Shown: positions 1-7,306, numbered from the stretch's first letter. The stretch: DNA of 64,000 bases from Thermincola carboxydiphila (GCA_016841725.1 JAENYP010000007.1:62001-126000); one strand, 5' to 3'. A program made the numbers and translations. The notes: generated by a model not told the origin, from the sequence alone.

Positions 1-1056
1 TGGCTGCAGGGTCGGATCGATAACAACTGGAAACGCCCTGTTCCGGGCCGAGAGCCATTCAGTATCTGCTGTTATGGTAAGGAAGAGTCCGCCAAACAAG
101 CCGTATTCACGCCCTATTTTGGCAGTGACGGCCTGGGAACGTTCGCCCTTGGCATCATACATGTATGGTTTGGGCATGTTCCAGATGACATCACCTGTCC
201 GGGGATCGGTGAAGTCGATGGAGCCGTTATCCAGCATAGTATATTCCAGATGTTTTAAATCAAGGGCAAACCTGAATTCAGACGGGGCTTCAGGTTCATT
301 AAGGATAATTTCCTCCTTCAGGGTGGCCCCGTCCATAATGTACCTGAGGTCAGTATGGTCAGTTATATTACGGTAGGTGATGGTGTTCTGAACAACCTTG
401 CCGTCAATGTCTTTGCTGTCGAGAAGGCGCCAGGCAATGGCATGGTCTTGTTGCTGGATCTGGCCCAGCTTGCGGTCACCGGAGTTCTCAGCAGAATTCT
501 CAGCGGAATTCCTCTTTGTCTCACTGTAGTCTCCATTTGCTTTGCCGGAATTCACCCCGGTGCTGCCGGAAAAGCGCACCTTGAAGCTATTGGCCCGGTT
601 TTCGAAGGCAAACCCCTTTTCCGTAGATTTTACAAGGGAGTTATCTAAATCAACCAATTCATTATCTGCATTCAGATAATGGATGGGTTTCTGGTATACC
701 TCTGTCCGGTATTCACTGTCACTGATTTTGAAGGTTTTGGAGTACTCAGTTCTTTTCTCTTTTACTTCGTGTTTGTTTTGAGCTTCTAGAGCCACCGGGT
801 TTTTTGGTTTCTTCGGCCCTGCGGTTTCCGGGAGGACGTTCTTGTTCCTGCCATTTTCATCATTTCCAATGTCAGTATAGACGGAGCTGTCAACTTTTTG
901 GGCCGCAGCCGGGCGCAGGAAGCCGGCAAAGGTCCCCAAGGGCCATTCCTGCACGGCTGCCTTTATTATCCCGTCCATGGCCCCCAGGTTCAGGGACAGG
1001 GCCAGAACAATGGCCAGCGCTTTAATCCACATTCGTTTCCCAAGGATTTTCTTCAT
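1..1056 (-). CDS. Secreted DNRLRE/Rhs (WapA-like) protein, N-terminal part, runs off the left edge
   Basis: Only the first 352 codons are in the window; the gene continues past base 1. The start ATG at 1056 follows an AGGAGG-type site. The product begins with a signal peptide (Lys/Arg-rich start, hydrophobic core at about residues 12-28, Ala-rich cleavage region). Next come a charged linker and segments typical of large clostridial and Bacillus cell-surface proteins of the DNRLRE/Rhs/WapA type: 'KPIHYLNADNELVDLDNSL', a 'TYRNITDHTDLRY' block, and a terminal 'PVVIDPTLQP' where such proteins normally enter the DNRLRE beta-domain. YD repeats would lie outside the window. A c-di-GMP-I riboswitch and terminator lie about 470 bases upstream on the same strand, so expression probably follows c-di-GMP level (inference). 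Family assignment is by recognition of sequence style. Confidence 0.75.
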   Translation of the reverse strand, partial: MKKILGKRMWIKALAIVLALSLNLGAMDGIIKAAVQEWPLGTFAGFLRPAAAQKVDSSVYTDIGNDENGRNKNVLPETAGPKKPKNPVALEAQNKHEVKEKRTEYSKTFKISDSEYRTEVYQKPIHYLNADNELVDLDNSLVKSTEKGFAFENRANSFKVRFSGSTGVNSGKANGDYSETKRNSAENSAENSGDRKLGQIQQQDHAIAWRLLDSKDIDGKVVQNTITYRNITDHTDLRYIMDGATLKEEIILNEPEAPSEFRFALDLKHLEYTMLDNGSIDFTDPRTGDVIWNMPKPYMYDAKGERSQAVTAKIGREYGLFGGLFLTITADTEWLSARNRAFPVVIDPTLQP

Positions 1057-1145
1057 TTACCATTCCTCCTTCACAGACACTAAGTCTATCGGTTATATAT
1101 ACTTTACCTTCACCGCTTAACGCGTTGGGTTTTTTGTCCACTATT

Positions 1146-1456
1146 GGCTCTGGAAATGACCTGCAGTATGGTGAGGTGTTGTACAAGGTTTTCCTTACAA
1201 TGCCGCCGTGATGAGTCTTGCTGTAAATCACCGGCAACAAGGCAGGGAGTCCCCGCTTGTCCGAAGATGGCGAAGGCCGCCATGAAGTTTTGGCCTGCCA
1301 AAACGAGAGGTGGCCATCTTACTAGAAAAGCCCAATGAGCCATCAAGTTCGGGGACGCTGCCTTGTTGCCGGAGGTGGCAGCTTAGACTCATAGGCGGCG
1401 CTGTGGAAAACCGGTACAATGCCTCACCATATTCGATAACGGTCATTTCCGGAGCC
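1146..1456. repeat. Long imperfect palindrome, hairpin family B copy 1 (311 nt)
   Basis: The two arms pair almost end to end. The outermost helix pairs 1146-1161 with 1441-1456 (16 bp including one U-G). After an asymmetric loop, 1167-1183 pairs with 1414-1431 (TATGGTGAGG..TTGTAC with GTACAA..CCTCACCATA). Further in, GTTTTCC pairs with GGAAAAC, GCCGCC with GGCGGC, ATGAGTCT with AGACTCAT, and CCGGCAACAAGGCAG with CTGCCTTGTTGCCGG. The apex carries a small TTTTGG-CCAAAA hairpin. A shorter relative lies at 17865-18008. It sits between the riboswitch terminator and the start of the downstream secreted-protein gene, so it would be in the leader RNA. No protein is encoded. Confidence 0.8.
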
Positions 1457-1464
1457 TGCAGACA

Positions 1465-1494
1465 CAAAAAACACCTACCCGATAAGATAGGTGC
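1465..1494 (-). terminator. Rho-independent terminator of the c-di-GMP riboswitch
   Basis: Read on the minus strand, CACCTA and TAGGTG form a stem around a short loop, followed directly by six T. It lies 30-60 nt downstream of the riboswitch aptamer and upstream of the secreted-protein gene, the usual position for an expression-platform terminator. Confidence 0.75.
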
Positions 1495-1526
1495 TTTTGC
1501 TGTAAGGTAATATCTCAAATTCTGCT

Positions 1527-1616
1527 TCGGCAGCCCGGCTGTCGTGGCAGGGGTAACCCCCACCCTTAGACCCGTGGCTTTGCGCCCCCGCCTTTCAGCG
1601 GGTTTGCCTTTCATCG
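1527..1616 (-). promoter_or_regulatory. Cyclic-di-GMP-I (GEMM-I) riboswitch aptamer
   Basis: On the minus strand the hallmark GEMM-I blocks occur in order: GGCAAACC, a P2 helix CCGC/GCGG capped by a GAAA-type loop, then GGCGCAAAGCCACGGGTCTAA, and the receptor-side block ACGACAGCCGGGCTGCC. Order and spacing fit the GEMM-I consensus as I know it. The following terminator (1465-1494) and the secreted-protein gene at 1056 make a transcription-attenuation switch likely. Whether c-di-GMP turns the gene on or off cannot be told by eye. Confidence 0.85.
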
Positions 1617-1716
1617 GGGAACCTGGATTCATTCTGTTTTCACATATTTTTTTGGTTTTTTTGACATTGTTGCTAATTTTTCTCTAAATTGCCCTTTTTT
1701 TCCTGCCCAAGTGGAA

Positions 1717-1775
1717 TGAAATGCGGCTTTCGGGGTCTAAAATGCGGTTTTGGGGGGTTGAAATGCGGTTTGGCT
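1717..1775 (+). repeat. Three iterons TGAAATGCGGYTT, possible IS21-like end remnant
   Basis: Three near-identical units (AAATGCGG followed by CTTTCGGGG, TTTTGGGG, TTTGGC) recur at about 22-base spacing, preceded by a T-rich stretch. The 15-mer TGAAATGCGGCTTTC recurs on the opposite strand at 54744-54790 with the same spacing and beside a similar homopolymer-rich stretch. Multiple short direct repeats at the termini are known for IS21-family elements; no transposase is present here. The stretch 1617-1873 otherwise shows no gene. Confidence 0.4.
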
Positions 1776-1873
1776 TTAATTGGTAAGCTCTAGACGGTGA
1801 AATCTTAATTTTGGGGTTTACCGTAATTTACTACTACTTTTTTTGGTCTCCCTACCTTCTTCACAAATCAGCA

Positions 1874-1913
1874 AAGAAAAAAACAGCGGGACTTGGCTGT
1901 AGTCCCGCTGTTT
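1874..1913 (-). terminator. Terminator after tatA
   Basis: A perfect 13-bp stem (AAACAGCGGGACT with AGTCCCGCTGTTT) with a 7-nt loop is followed on the minus strand by a T-run, 56 bases after the tatA stop. Confidence 0.9.
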
Positions 1914-1969
1914 CCATGGTGGGTATGGAGACCTATTTAAAGTTTGCAGATGTGATTATTTGCAGGTTG

Positions 1970-2245
1970 TTATCCTTTTTTTATTTCATCATCTGCAGCC
2001 TCCTGGCTTGTTACACCATCTGCAGCCTCCTGGCTTGTTACACCATCTGCAGCCTCCTGGCTTTTATCATCTGCAGCCTCCAGACTTATTTCGTCCTTCA
2101 TGCTGGAAGTCGCCTTTTTAAATTCCTTGATTCCTGACCCCAGAGCCTTACCCATTTCCGGCAGCTTCGCCGGTCCGAAGATAACCAGGGCAATTACCAG
2201 AATCAGAATCAATTCCGCGGGTCCAAGACCAAACATTGTATCCAC
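1970..2245 (-). CDS. tatA: Twin-arginine translocase subunit TatA
   Basis: A 91-residue TatA/E-type protein. It has an N-terminal membrane helix ([21 protein letters not shown]), then the conserved [22 protein letters not shown] amphipathic helix. TatA oligomers form the pore-like part of the Tat pathway, which exports folded, cofactor-loaded proteins. It is the last gene of a unit with a cytochrome b and a Tat-signal Fe-S protein, its likely cargo. The C-terminal tail is a tandem repeat (SQEAADGVT) encoded by in-frame 27-base repeats at about 1988-2085. It ends at a strong terminator. No tatC is present in the window. Confidence 0.93.
   Translation of the reverse strand: MDTMFGLGPAELILILVIALVIFGPAKLPEMGKALGSGIKEFKKATSSMKDEISLEAADDKSQEAADGVTSQEAADGVTSQEAADDEIKKG
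1988..2085. repeat. 27-bp minisatellite inside tatA
   Basis: About three and a half copies of a 27-bp unit containing CTGCAGCCTCCTGGCTTGT; two copies are identical. The unit is a multiple of three and encodes repeats of SQEAADGVT in the TatA tail, so copy-number change would keep the frame. Confidence 0.85.
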
Positions 2246-2251
2246 CTCCGT

Positions 2252-2989
2252 TTAATACGATCTGCCGTTTTCCCTGATTTGTTCCGGAGAAATAATCTCT
2301 TGACAGCATAGGTCCTCATACCAGAGGCAATGCCTTTTTTGAATGTACTCCAGGTCCACTCGGCCGGTAAAAATACCTGGCAGCAGAGCCCGATTCGCCT
2401 TGAAAACAAAGGCCCCCAGGTGTGCTATGATTCCGAAAATAACCATAAAGGTCGCTATATTATGAAGCATTGTCATCCAGTAAATAAGGTCATTGGAAAA
2501 GGTATTCGCCATTGAGGGAAGATTTTTCAGGACTTTAAAAATCCCTGTTATAATTATTGTGCCCAGACTTCCCGCAATAAAAACATAGGCCAGTCTCTGT
2601 TCCGGAAGATACTTGTGGCATGGCGGTTCTTCACACTTGGTAAGCATAGCCTTTACCAAGAGGTATGATTCCTTCAGATCACCCTTGCGGGGTATTATGT
2701 GAAAGTGCCTGCACATACCATGGTATACCACATGGAAAACTGCCGCAAAAATCAGCGCTATGGCAGCAATATAGTGAACATATACCGTTATTTCATAATT
2801 CGAACTCCAGGCAAATCCGGGAACCTGGTCAAGGAGATAGCGCTTGTACATTGGCATCTGGCCAAATCCGGTAAATATCAGGATAAAGGTGGAAATCGTT
2901 ACTGTCCAGTGTATCAGCCTTACTGTCAGGGAATGCCGCAGTATCGTGGGTTTCTTTTCCGCAGTATTCTTACCGGTCACTGACATCAT
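2252..2989 (-). CDS. Cytochrome b561/FdnI-type membrane subunit
   Basis: A 245-residue membrane protein of the respiratory b-type cytochrome family (formate dehydrogenase gamma/hydrogenase cytochrome b group). Four hydrophobic helices are visible. Candidate haem histidines sit in RLIHW near the N-terminus, in YVHYIAA and FHVVYH of the second and third segments, and in MLHNIA/IAHLG of the last. It lies directly downstream of, and overlaps by 20 bases, the Tat-exported Fe-S gene, and is followed by tatA after 6 bases. It probably passes electrons between the quinone pool and the external Fe-S subunit. The missing catalytic subunit leaves substrate and direction unknown. Confidence 0.8.
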   Translation of the reverse strand: MMSVTGKNTAEKKPTILRHSLTVRLIHWTVTISTFILIFTGFGQMPMYKRYLLDQVPGFAWSSNYEITVYVHYIAAIALIFAAVFHVVYHGMCRHFHIIPRKGDLKESYLLVKAMLTKCEEPPCHKYLPEQRLAYVFIAGSLGTIIITGIFKVLKNLPSMANTFSNDLIYWMTMLHNIATFMVIFGIIAHLGAFVFKANRALLPGIFTGRVDLEYIQKRHCLWYEDLCCQEIISPEQIRENGRSY

Positions 2990-3995
2990 CCCCCTTCATG
3001 GTTTTATAAGCCTTATATCCGGCTGTAAACAGGCCGGCAACCGGGGCCAGCAGCAGGCCTGCAGCCAGACCATTGGGAGTGTCCAGAAAGTTCCCCACAT
3101 TTACAGGTGTACCGGGGTAACCGGGTGCATCCGGATTAGGCTGTTTTGCTTTCTGGGCTATAAAAGCCTTATTTATTTTCTCGAAGGGTACAGGTGATAC
3201 ATAAAGAGTGGAAGTCCCGCCATTTTCTTTTTCGCCGTAAACATATCCGTTGATTTCCTTAGCCCTGGCTTTCGCCTGTGCCAACATTTCGTTCCTGGAA
3301 CCGAATTTGATGGCTCCATTGGGACATGCCTCCACACAGGAAGGGTTTTTACCCTCTTTTACCCGGTCAATACAGAGGTCACATTTGTACATAACCCCTC
3401 CGCCGACAAAATCAGGCGCAATCTTCATATACAGTCCCACACCTGCCTGTCGCGCCGGGATTCCCCACGGGCAGACATCCCTGCATTTGGCGCCCCCGAA
3501 ACAGGTCTCGGGGTTAATTAGAACAGCACCCTCTTTGGTAACGGTCTGGGCGCCAAAGGGACAAACCTTGGCACAGGGCGGGTTATCACAGTGCATGCAT
3601 CTCCTGGGCATATTTACAGCATATGTCTTGCCATTATGTTCAATTTTGGTTTGCTGAACAAATGTCCAGTTATACGGAGTAAGCCTGGTAGTGAGCCCTT
3701 TTTTGTCAGACCAGTCTTCCTTTTTGTCCTGGGGCCAGTAATTAGGGATTTCAGTATTTTTCACAGGATTGGGGAATTTATCCTGATTTTTGGCACGGCA
3801 GGCGCTGACACACTTGGGAACCTCTAACCCTTTACAGCCATTGCACAGAGTCATATCTATAAATGTGCCTGCCGGTTCCTGACCCGTGGAAGCTTGGGCA
3901 ACCTTTTCAGCCCCCGTAAGGGTCATGCCGCTGACTACTCCGGTAGCTATTGCCCGCTTAAAAAACTCTCTTCTGGAAATACCGCCCATATTCAA
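2970..3995 (-). CDS. Tat-exported four-cluster [4Fe-4S] electron-transfer subunit (FdnH/HybA type)
   Basis: A 341-residue protein. It opens with a Tat signal (SRREFFKRA, then a hydrophobic stretch to about residue 35). Four cysteine groups follow: CNGCKGLEVPKCVSAC, CMHCDNPPCAKVCPFGA, CFGGAKCRDVCPWG, and CDLC with PSCVEACPNGA, the FdnH/HybA/PsrB pattern. A hydrophobic C-terminal segment (about 300-325) may anchor it. Such proteins wire a molybdopterin or hydrogenase catalytic subunit to a membrane cytochrome. Here the cytochrome b and tatA follow, but no catalytic gene is adjacent. The upstream region carries two CsoR/CstR-like palindromes, suggesting metal- or sulfur-responsive control. Confidence 0.85.
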   Translation of the reverse strand: MNMGGISRREFFKRAIATGVVSGMTLTGAEKVAQASTGQEPAGTFIDMTLCNGCKGLEVPKCVSACRAKNQDKFPNPVKNTEIPNYWPQDKKEDWSDKKGLTTRLTPYNWTFVQQTKIEHNGKTYAVNMPRRCMHCDNPPCAKVCPFGAQTVTKEGAVLINPETCFGGAKCRDVCPWGIPARQAGVGLYMKIAPDFVGGGVMYKCDLCIDRVKEGKNPSCVEACPNGAIKFGSRNEMLAQAKARAKEINGYVYGEKENGGTSTLYVSPVPFEKINKAFIAQKAKQPNPDAPGYPGTPVNVGNFLDTPNGLAAGLLLAPVAGLFTAGYKAYKTMKGDDVSDR

Positions 3996-4008
3996 ACCTC
4001 CTCTTACA

Positions 4009-4060
4009 ATACCCCCCTGGGGTATCTTTATATAATTTATACCATACCCCCACCGGGTAT
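4009..4060 (-). promoter_or_regulatory. Promoter region with two CsoR/CstR-like operators
   Basis: Two palindromes, ATACCCCCCTGGGGTAT (4009-4025) and ATACCCCCACCGGGTAT (4044-4060), flank an A/T-rich stretch with TATA-like boxes, just upstream of the Fe-S gene start at 3995. The ATACCC(n)GGGTAT form matches operators of the CsoR/RcnR/CstR repressor family (copper, nickel/cobalt or persulfide sensors). No such repressor gene is in the window. Confidence 0.6.
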
Positions 4061-4187
4061 GTCAAGGGGTTTGAAGCAAGAATTTTCTAAGCAATTCATG
4101 TTTTCTCTGCTATCTGGTTTAGATTTTTTCCGCATCCTTATCCCCTGTGTAAATGAGGCAGCCTGTCTAGTTTAGCCCTTAAAATTA

Positions 4188-4313
4188 AGAGAGTGGCAGA
4201 TGTGTTCCGGAAGAACGAGTCTGACGTCCGCCGGCCTGCGACCCGCACGGAGTGCGGGAGCAGAATGCCGGCGGAGTTGTAGCCGTTCTGAAGGAATATA
4301 TCTGCCACTCTCT
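4188..4313. repeat. Structured intergenic element, hairpin family A copy 1
   Basis: A 126-nt near-complete hairpin. The basal 14-bp stem (AGAGAGTGGCAGAT with ATCTGCCACTCTCT) is perfect. Next come GTGTTCC with GGAATAT, an internal loop GGA/GAA, AGAACG with CGTTCT, a large internal loop AGTCTGACGTC/GAGTTGTAGC, CGCCGGC with GCCGGCG, and a capped hairpin CTGC..CCCGCAC/GTGCGGG..GCAG. An extra outer helix CCTTAA/TTAAGG (4177-4182, 4316-4321) encloses it. Copies at 18131 and 56903 keep the loops and change the helices in a paired way. It lies between the symporter operon and the Fe-S operon and encodes no protein. Confidence 0.85.
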
Positions 4314-4375
4314 AGCTTAAGGACAAAATAAAGGCTTGCCTCATTTCTAACGGTAACAAAGCCGGTTGAAAAAAA

Positions 4376-4531
4376 TCATCCCCAGCGCGGCCAGAAGATG
4401 GCATAAACGGCCGCTACGCCAAGGGCGACCCATAATCCTGCCCGGTTGGGAATACCCAGATAGATGACCGATAGTGTGATTATCCCTAGAATCCCCAAGT
4501 ATGAACCATAGACTAATGCATTTCTGTTCAT
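4376..4531 (-). CDS. 51-residue membrane protein coupled to the symporter
   Basis: A short gene whose ATG overlaps the symporter stop in an ATGA junction, so translation is probably coupled. The product (MNRNALVYGSYLG...) has two hydrophobic helices separated by IPNRAGL, and ends in FWPRWG. Codon choice and the tight overlap support a real gene, perhaps a small accessory subunit of the sodium symporter. I do not recognise a named family. The longer ORF in another frame over 4347-4556 is a shadow. Confidence 0.75.
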   Translation of the reverse strand: MNRNALVYGSYLGILGIITLSVIYLGIPNRAGLWVALGVAAVYAIFWPRWG

Positions 4532-6621
4532 AAATATCCCCTCTCTTCATCCTCAATAATATATTCCGTGTTCTGCAGGTTCAATTCCTCCGGGGCATGC
4601 AGGACCAGCATCTTCCACGCTGAATCCGGCGGGGCATATTTCTGTGTTGCCGCCGAAACCACAATGATCAGCAGCAGGGAAAACGGAACTGCCCAGATAG
4701 CCGGCTGTTCGCACAGTGTTTTGATAACAGGATGTTCCCCAAACCACAGCCCCAGGGAAGGTATCAACTGCTTATCTGCCAGCATGACAGACATAATGGC
4801 AGCCAATGCCGAGGTGCCGCCGATAAGCATTCCGGTGCCGGCGCCGATAGCGGTGCATTTTTTCCACCAGCAGCTTACCATGAGCATGGGAAAATATGAA
4901 GCAGCTCCAATGGCAAAGGCCCAGCCCACCATCATGTTAATATCAAAGTTTTCTACAAAGACACCCAACAGACATGCCGTCGACCCGGCTATAACCGCAA
5001 ATACCCTGAAGCCGGCCACTTTCTGCGACGACGTAGCCCTCGGGTTAATCATTGTCCCATATACATCATGGGCCAAAGCGCTGGTTATGGAAACCAGAAG
5101 CCCCGAGAAAGTAGTCATAAACCCGGCAAATGCCCCCATTGATGTAACCGCTGAGAGAATATCCCCCAGGTGAGGGACATAGTTATTCAACAGGCGGGGC
5201 AGGACCAGAACAACGGAGTCAGTTGACCGGGCTCCTCCGGCAACCGAATACAGTTCCGGCGTCCAGGCTCTCCCCAGTGCGCCGAACATCGGGGGGAACA
5301 GGTAGAAGACTCCCAGGAGAATCATTACCCAAAAGGTGCTCTTCCTGGCAGTCTTGCCGTCAGGATTTGTGTAAAAACGTACCAGTATATGAGGCAGACC
5401 TGCCGTTCCGCACACAATGGCAATAATCAGTGAATATGTGTAGATAACAGGATGGCCATATTGGGAACTGAGGACCCCATAAGGTTCCAGCCAACTCTTA
5501 TCATTCGGAGCATTTGGCACCGGCTGCCCCGCATTGTAAGTAATCAAAACCTGATTCTCGGGTCCCGCAGGAGTAACAGTGAACCTGGCGGAAACCGTCA
5601 GTGGACTTATTTCCCCCGTAACAGGGTCAGCAGCAGTTACCGACTGCCCCTGCCCGGTGACGGTCACCGGGTTACCCGTTTCAAACCGGTCGCCTGCCCG
5701 ATAAGTATACACCTCTGCCTGCTCTCCCGAAGGAAGGGTCACTGACTCGGCAGCAGCCGGCAGTTTTGAGTTCATCAGCTGCTGTGCTTCCACCCAGGCG
5801 GCATCACCGGGGATTCTTCGGGAACTGGTAATCAGGACCCTCGTGTCCTGGAGGAAAACGCCCTGGGTAGCAGCGCCGAACACAATTTCATTCATGGGGG
5901 GGTCCGGCTTGTAAATGGCCGTATAATCAGCAGCAAACTTTGGCAGGGTATTGCCAAGGCGGGGGTCATTATGAAATTTTTCCAGGTTCGCCCCATAACC
6001 GCCCAGGAAAATAAACATAATAAACATAGGTATTGAAATCGCGGCCATCTTTATCCAGTACTGGACAGCCTGTACGAAGGTGATTCCCTTCATGCCTCCC
6101 AGAGCCACGTTAAATACCACCACAAACCCGACCACACCGACACCAACCCAGTACGGTGTGTTCAGGATATTTACAAAAGCTGTTCCTGCTCCTTTCATCT
6201 GGGGCATCGTATAAAAGAAACCTATAAACAGAACAAAAATAACCGCAATCTTCCTGAACATCGGGCTGTTATAACGACCTTCAGCAAAATCCGGAATCGT
6301 ATAAGCCCCAAAACGCCTCAGGGGGCTTGCAATAAATAAGAGCAGAAACAGATAGCCCGCAGCATAACCTACCGGATACCAGATATTATCATACCCGCTC
6401 TTCATTATCATTCCGGCAACACCCATAAAGGAAGCCGCACTAAGGTACTCCCCGGAAATAGCGGAAGAGTTCATAGGGACGCTTACCGCTCTGGAGGCAA
6501 CATACATATCGGCAGCGCCCCTGACCGAACTCCGGATATAAAAACCCAGCCCGATAGTAACAAATGCCAGCAAAATGACACCGACAAGAGGGATTACCTG
6601 GATTTCCTGCTGCAATCGCAA
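4528..6621 (-). CDS. Sodium:solute symporter family (SSS) large subunit
   Basis: A 697-residue multi-spanning permease of the SSS family, in the branch that pairs with a DUF4212 small subunit (related to acetate permease ActP). The first helix is followed by the typical GASYMYVASRA-like region (SVRGAADMYVASRAV), ISGEYLSAASFMGVAG, and MKGITFVQAVQYWIK. A roughly 150-residue soluble insertion (about 240-380) lies between membrane segments. It probably imports a carboxylate with Na+. The TTG start at 6621 follows a G-rich site and overlaps the DUF4212 gene by 28 bases; downstream it overlaps the 51-residue membrane gene by ATGA. Substrate is not visible from sequence. Confidence 0.88.
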   Translation of the reverse strand: MRLQQEIQVIPLVGVILLAFVTIGLGFYIRSSVRGAADMYVASRAVSVPMNSSAISGEYLSAASFMGVAGMIMKSGYDNIWYPVGYAAGYLFLLLFIASPLRRFGAYTIPDFAEGRYNSPMFRKIAVIFVLFIGFFYTMPQMKGAGTAFVNILNTPYWVGVGVVGFVVVFNVALGGMKGITFVQAVQYWIKMAAISIPMFIMFIFLGGYGANLEKFHNDPRLGNTLPKFAADYTAIYKPDPPMNEIVFGAATQGVFLQDTRVLITSSRRIPGDAAWVEAQQLMNSKLPAAAESVTLPSGEQAEVYTYRAGDRFETGNPVTVTGQGQSVTAADPVTGEISPLTVSARFTVTPAGPENQVLITYNAGQPVPNAPNDKSWLEPYGVLSSQYGHPVIYTYSLIIAIVCGTAGLPHILVRFYTNPDGKTARKSTFWVMILLGVFYLFPPMFGALGRAWTPELYSVAGGARSTDSVVLVLPRLLNNYVPHLGDILSAVTSMGAFAGFMTTFSGLLVSITSALAHDVYGTMINPRATSSQKVAGFRVFAVIAGSTACLLGVFVENFDINMMVGWAFAIGAASYFPMLMVSCWWKKCTAIGAGTGMLIGGTSALAAIMSVMLADKQLIPSLGLWFGEHPVIKTLCEQPAIWAVPFSLLLIIVVSAATQKYAPPDSAWKMLVLHAPEELNLQNTEYIIEDEERGYL

Positions 6622-7100
6622 GCCCCCCCTTCCCGCTCCCCATCACCTGTCTTCATCCATGTCAGGGCCTTTTCCTCCAGGGCAATCGAATTTCTGACAT
6701 AAACCCATGAAATAACCCAGGTAACAGGATAAATCAACACCCCAAGGAGCAGCCAGGTAACGGTAAAACCGGATATTCTGAAGTTCATAATTTCCGGGAA
6801 TACATAATTAAGGACCGGAAGCCCCATGAGGATGCCCACAAAAACCATAAACAGCTTAAAACTTAGTCTAAACTGGCTTTTCATAAGTCTGTCAAGATAC
6901 TCTTCACTGCACAGAGGTATCTGCTTCCCTTCACTGCATAGAGTTTTCTGCTTCTCTTGATGACATACAGATATCTGCTTTGCTTCAGGGCCTGGTTGCT
7001 TTCCAATGCTGTCACGCACCGGCCTCTCCCCCCCGTATATAAGAATTCGGCCAACACTTCTCCTTAGCTTAATTATAAATTTCACAGGCTTAATGAGCAT
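6594..7100 (-). CDS. DUF4212 small subunit of sodium:solute symporter
   Basis: The C-terminal 90 residues match the DUF4212/TIGR03647 type: two membrane helices (LSFKLFMVFVGILMGLPVL and FTVTWLLLGVLIYPVTWVI) followed by WVYVRNSIALEEKA. These small proteins are always found just before an SSS permease, as here. The annotated product is 168 residues, longer than usual: the first ~70 residues are a hydrophilic extension with a repeated LCSEGKQIPLCSEE stretch. An internal start cannot be excluded. Confidence 0.7.
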   Translation of the reverse strand: MLIKPVKFIIKLRRSVGRILIYGGERPVRDSIGKQPGPEAKQISVCHQEKQKTLCSEGKQIPLCSEEYLDRLMKSQFRLSFKLFMVFVGILMGLPVLNYVFPEIMNFRISGFTVTWLLLGVLIYPVTWVISWVYVRNSIALEEKALTWMKTGDGEREGGACDCSRKSR

Positions 7101-7243
7101 TAAAAATTCCGTTAACAGAAATAATTAGCGTTTTGGGCCGTTTTAAGGCTTTTGATAATGAGGGAACAACCGGTCAAAAAAACGGGATAAGTGGTTGTAT
7201 TCACCCGTTAAAGGTTTTGTTCTTAAAAAACTTATGTGAAGCC

Positions 7244-7282
7244 AAAAAAAATCCCCGGTATTTAAACTGTCAATAAATACCG
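7244..7282 (-). terminator. Terminator after the methyltransferase
   Basis: On the minus strand CGGTATTTA pairs with TAAATACCG around a 9-nt loop, followed by GGGGATTTTTTTT, 25 bases after the methyltransferase stop. Confidence 0.85.
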
Positions 7283-7306
7283 AAGATATTAGTATTATGA
7301 GGAACT

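Noticed and set aside
1988-2085. Tandem repeats as a possible CRISPR array
   Set aside because: The repeats are contiguous with no spacers and lie in frame within tatA.
4188-4313. Hairpin A as a plain Rho-independent terminator
   Set aside because: There is no T-run after either end, and the internal loops are conserved between copies, which a terminator does not need.
4347-4556. 69-codon ORF over the end of the symporter gene
   Set aside because: It is out of frame with the 51-residue gene that has the ATGA junction and membrane-like sequence; the 69-codon frame has no protein-like features.
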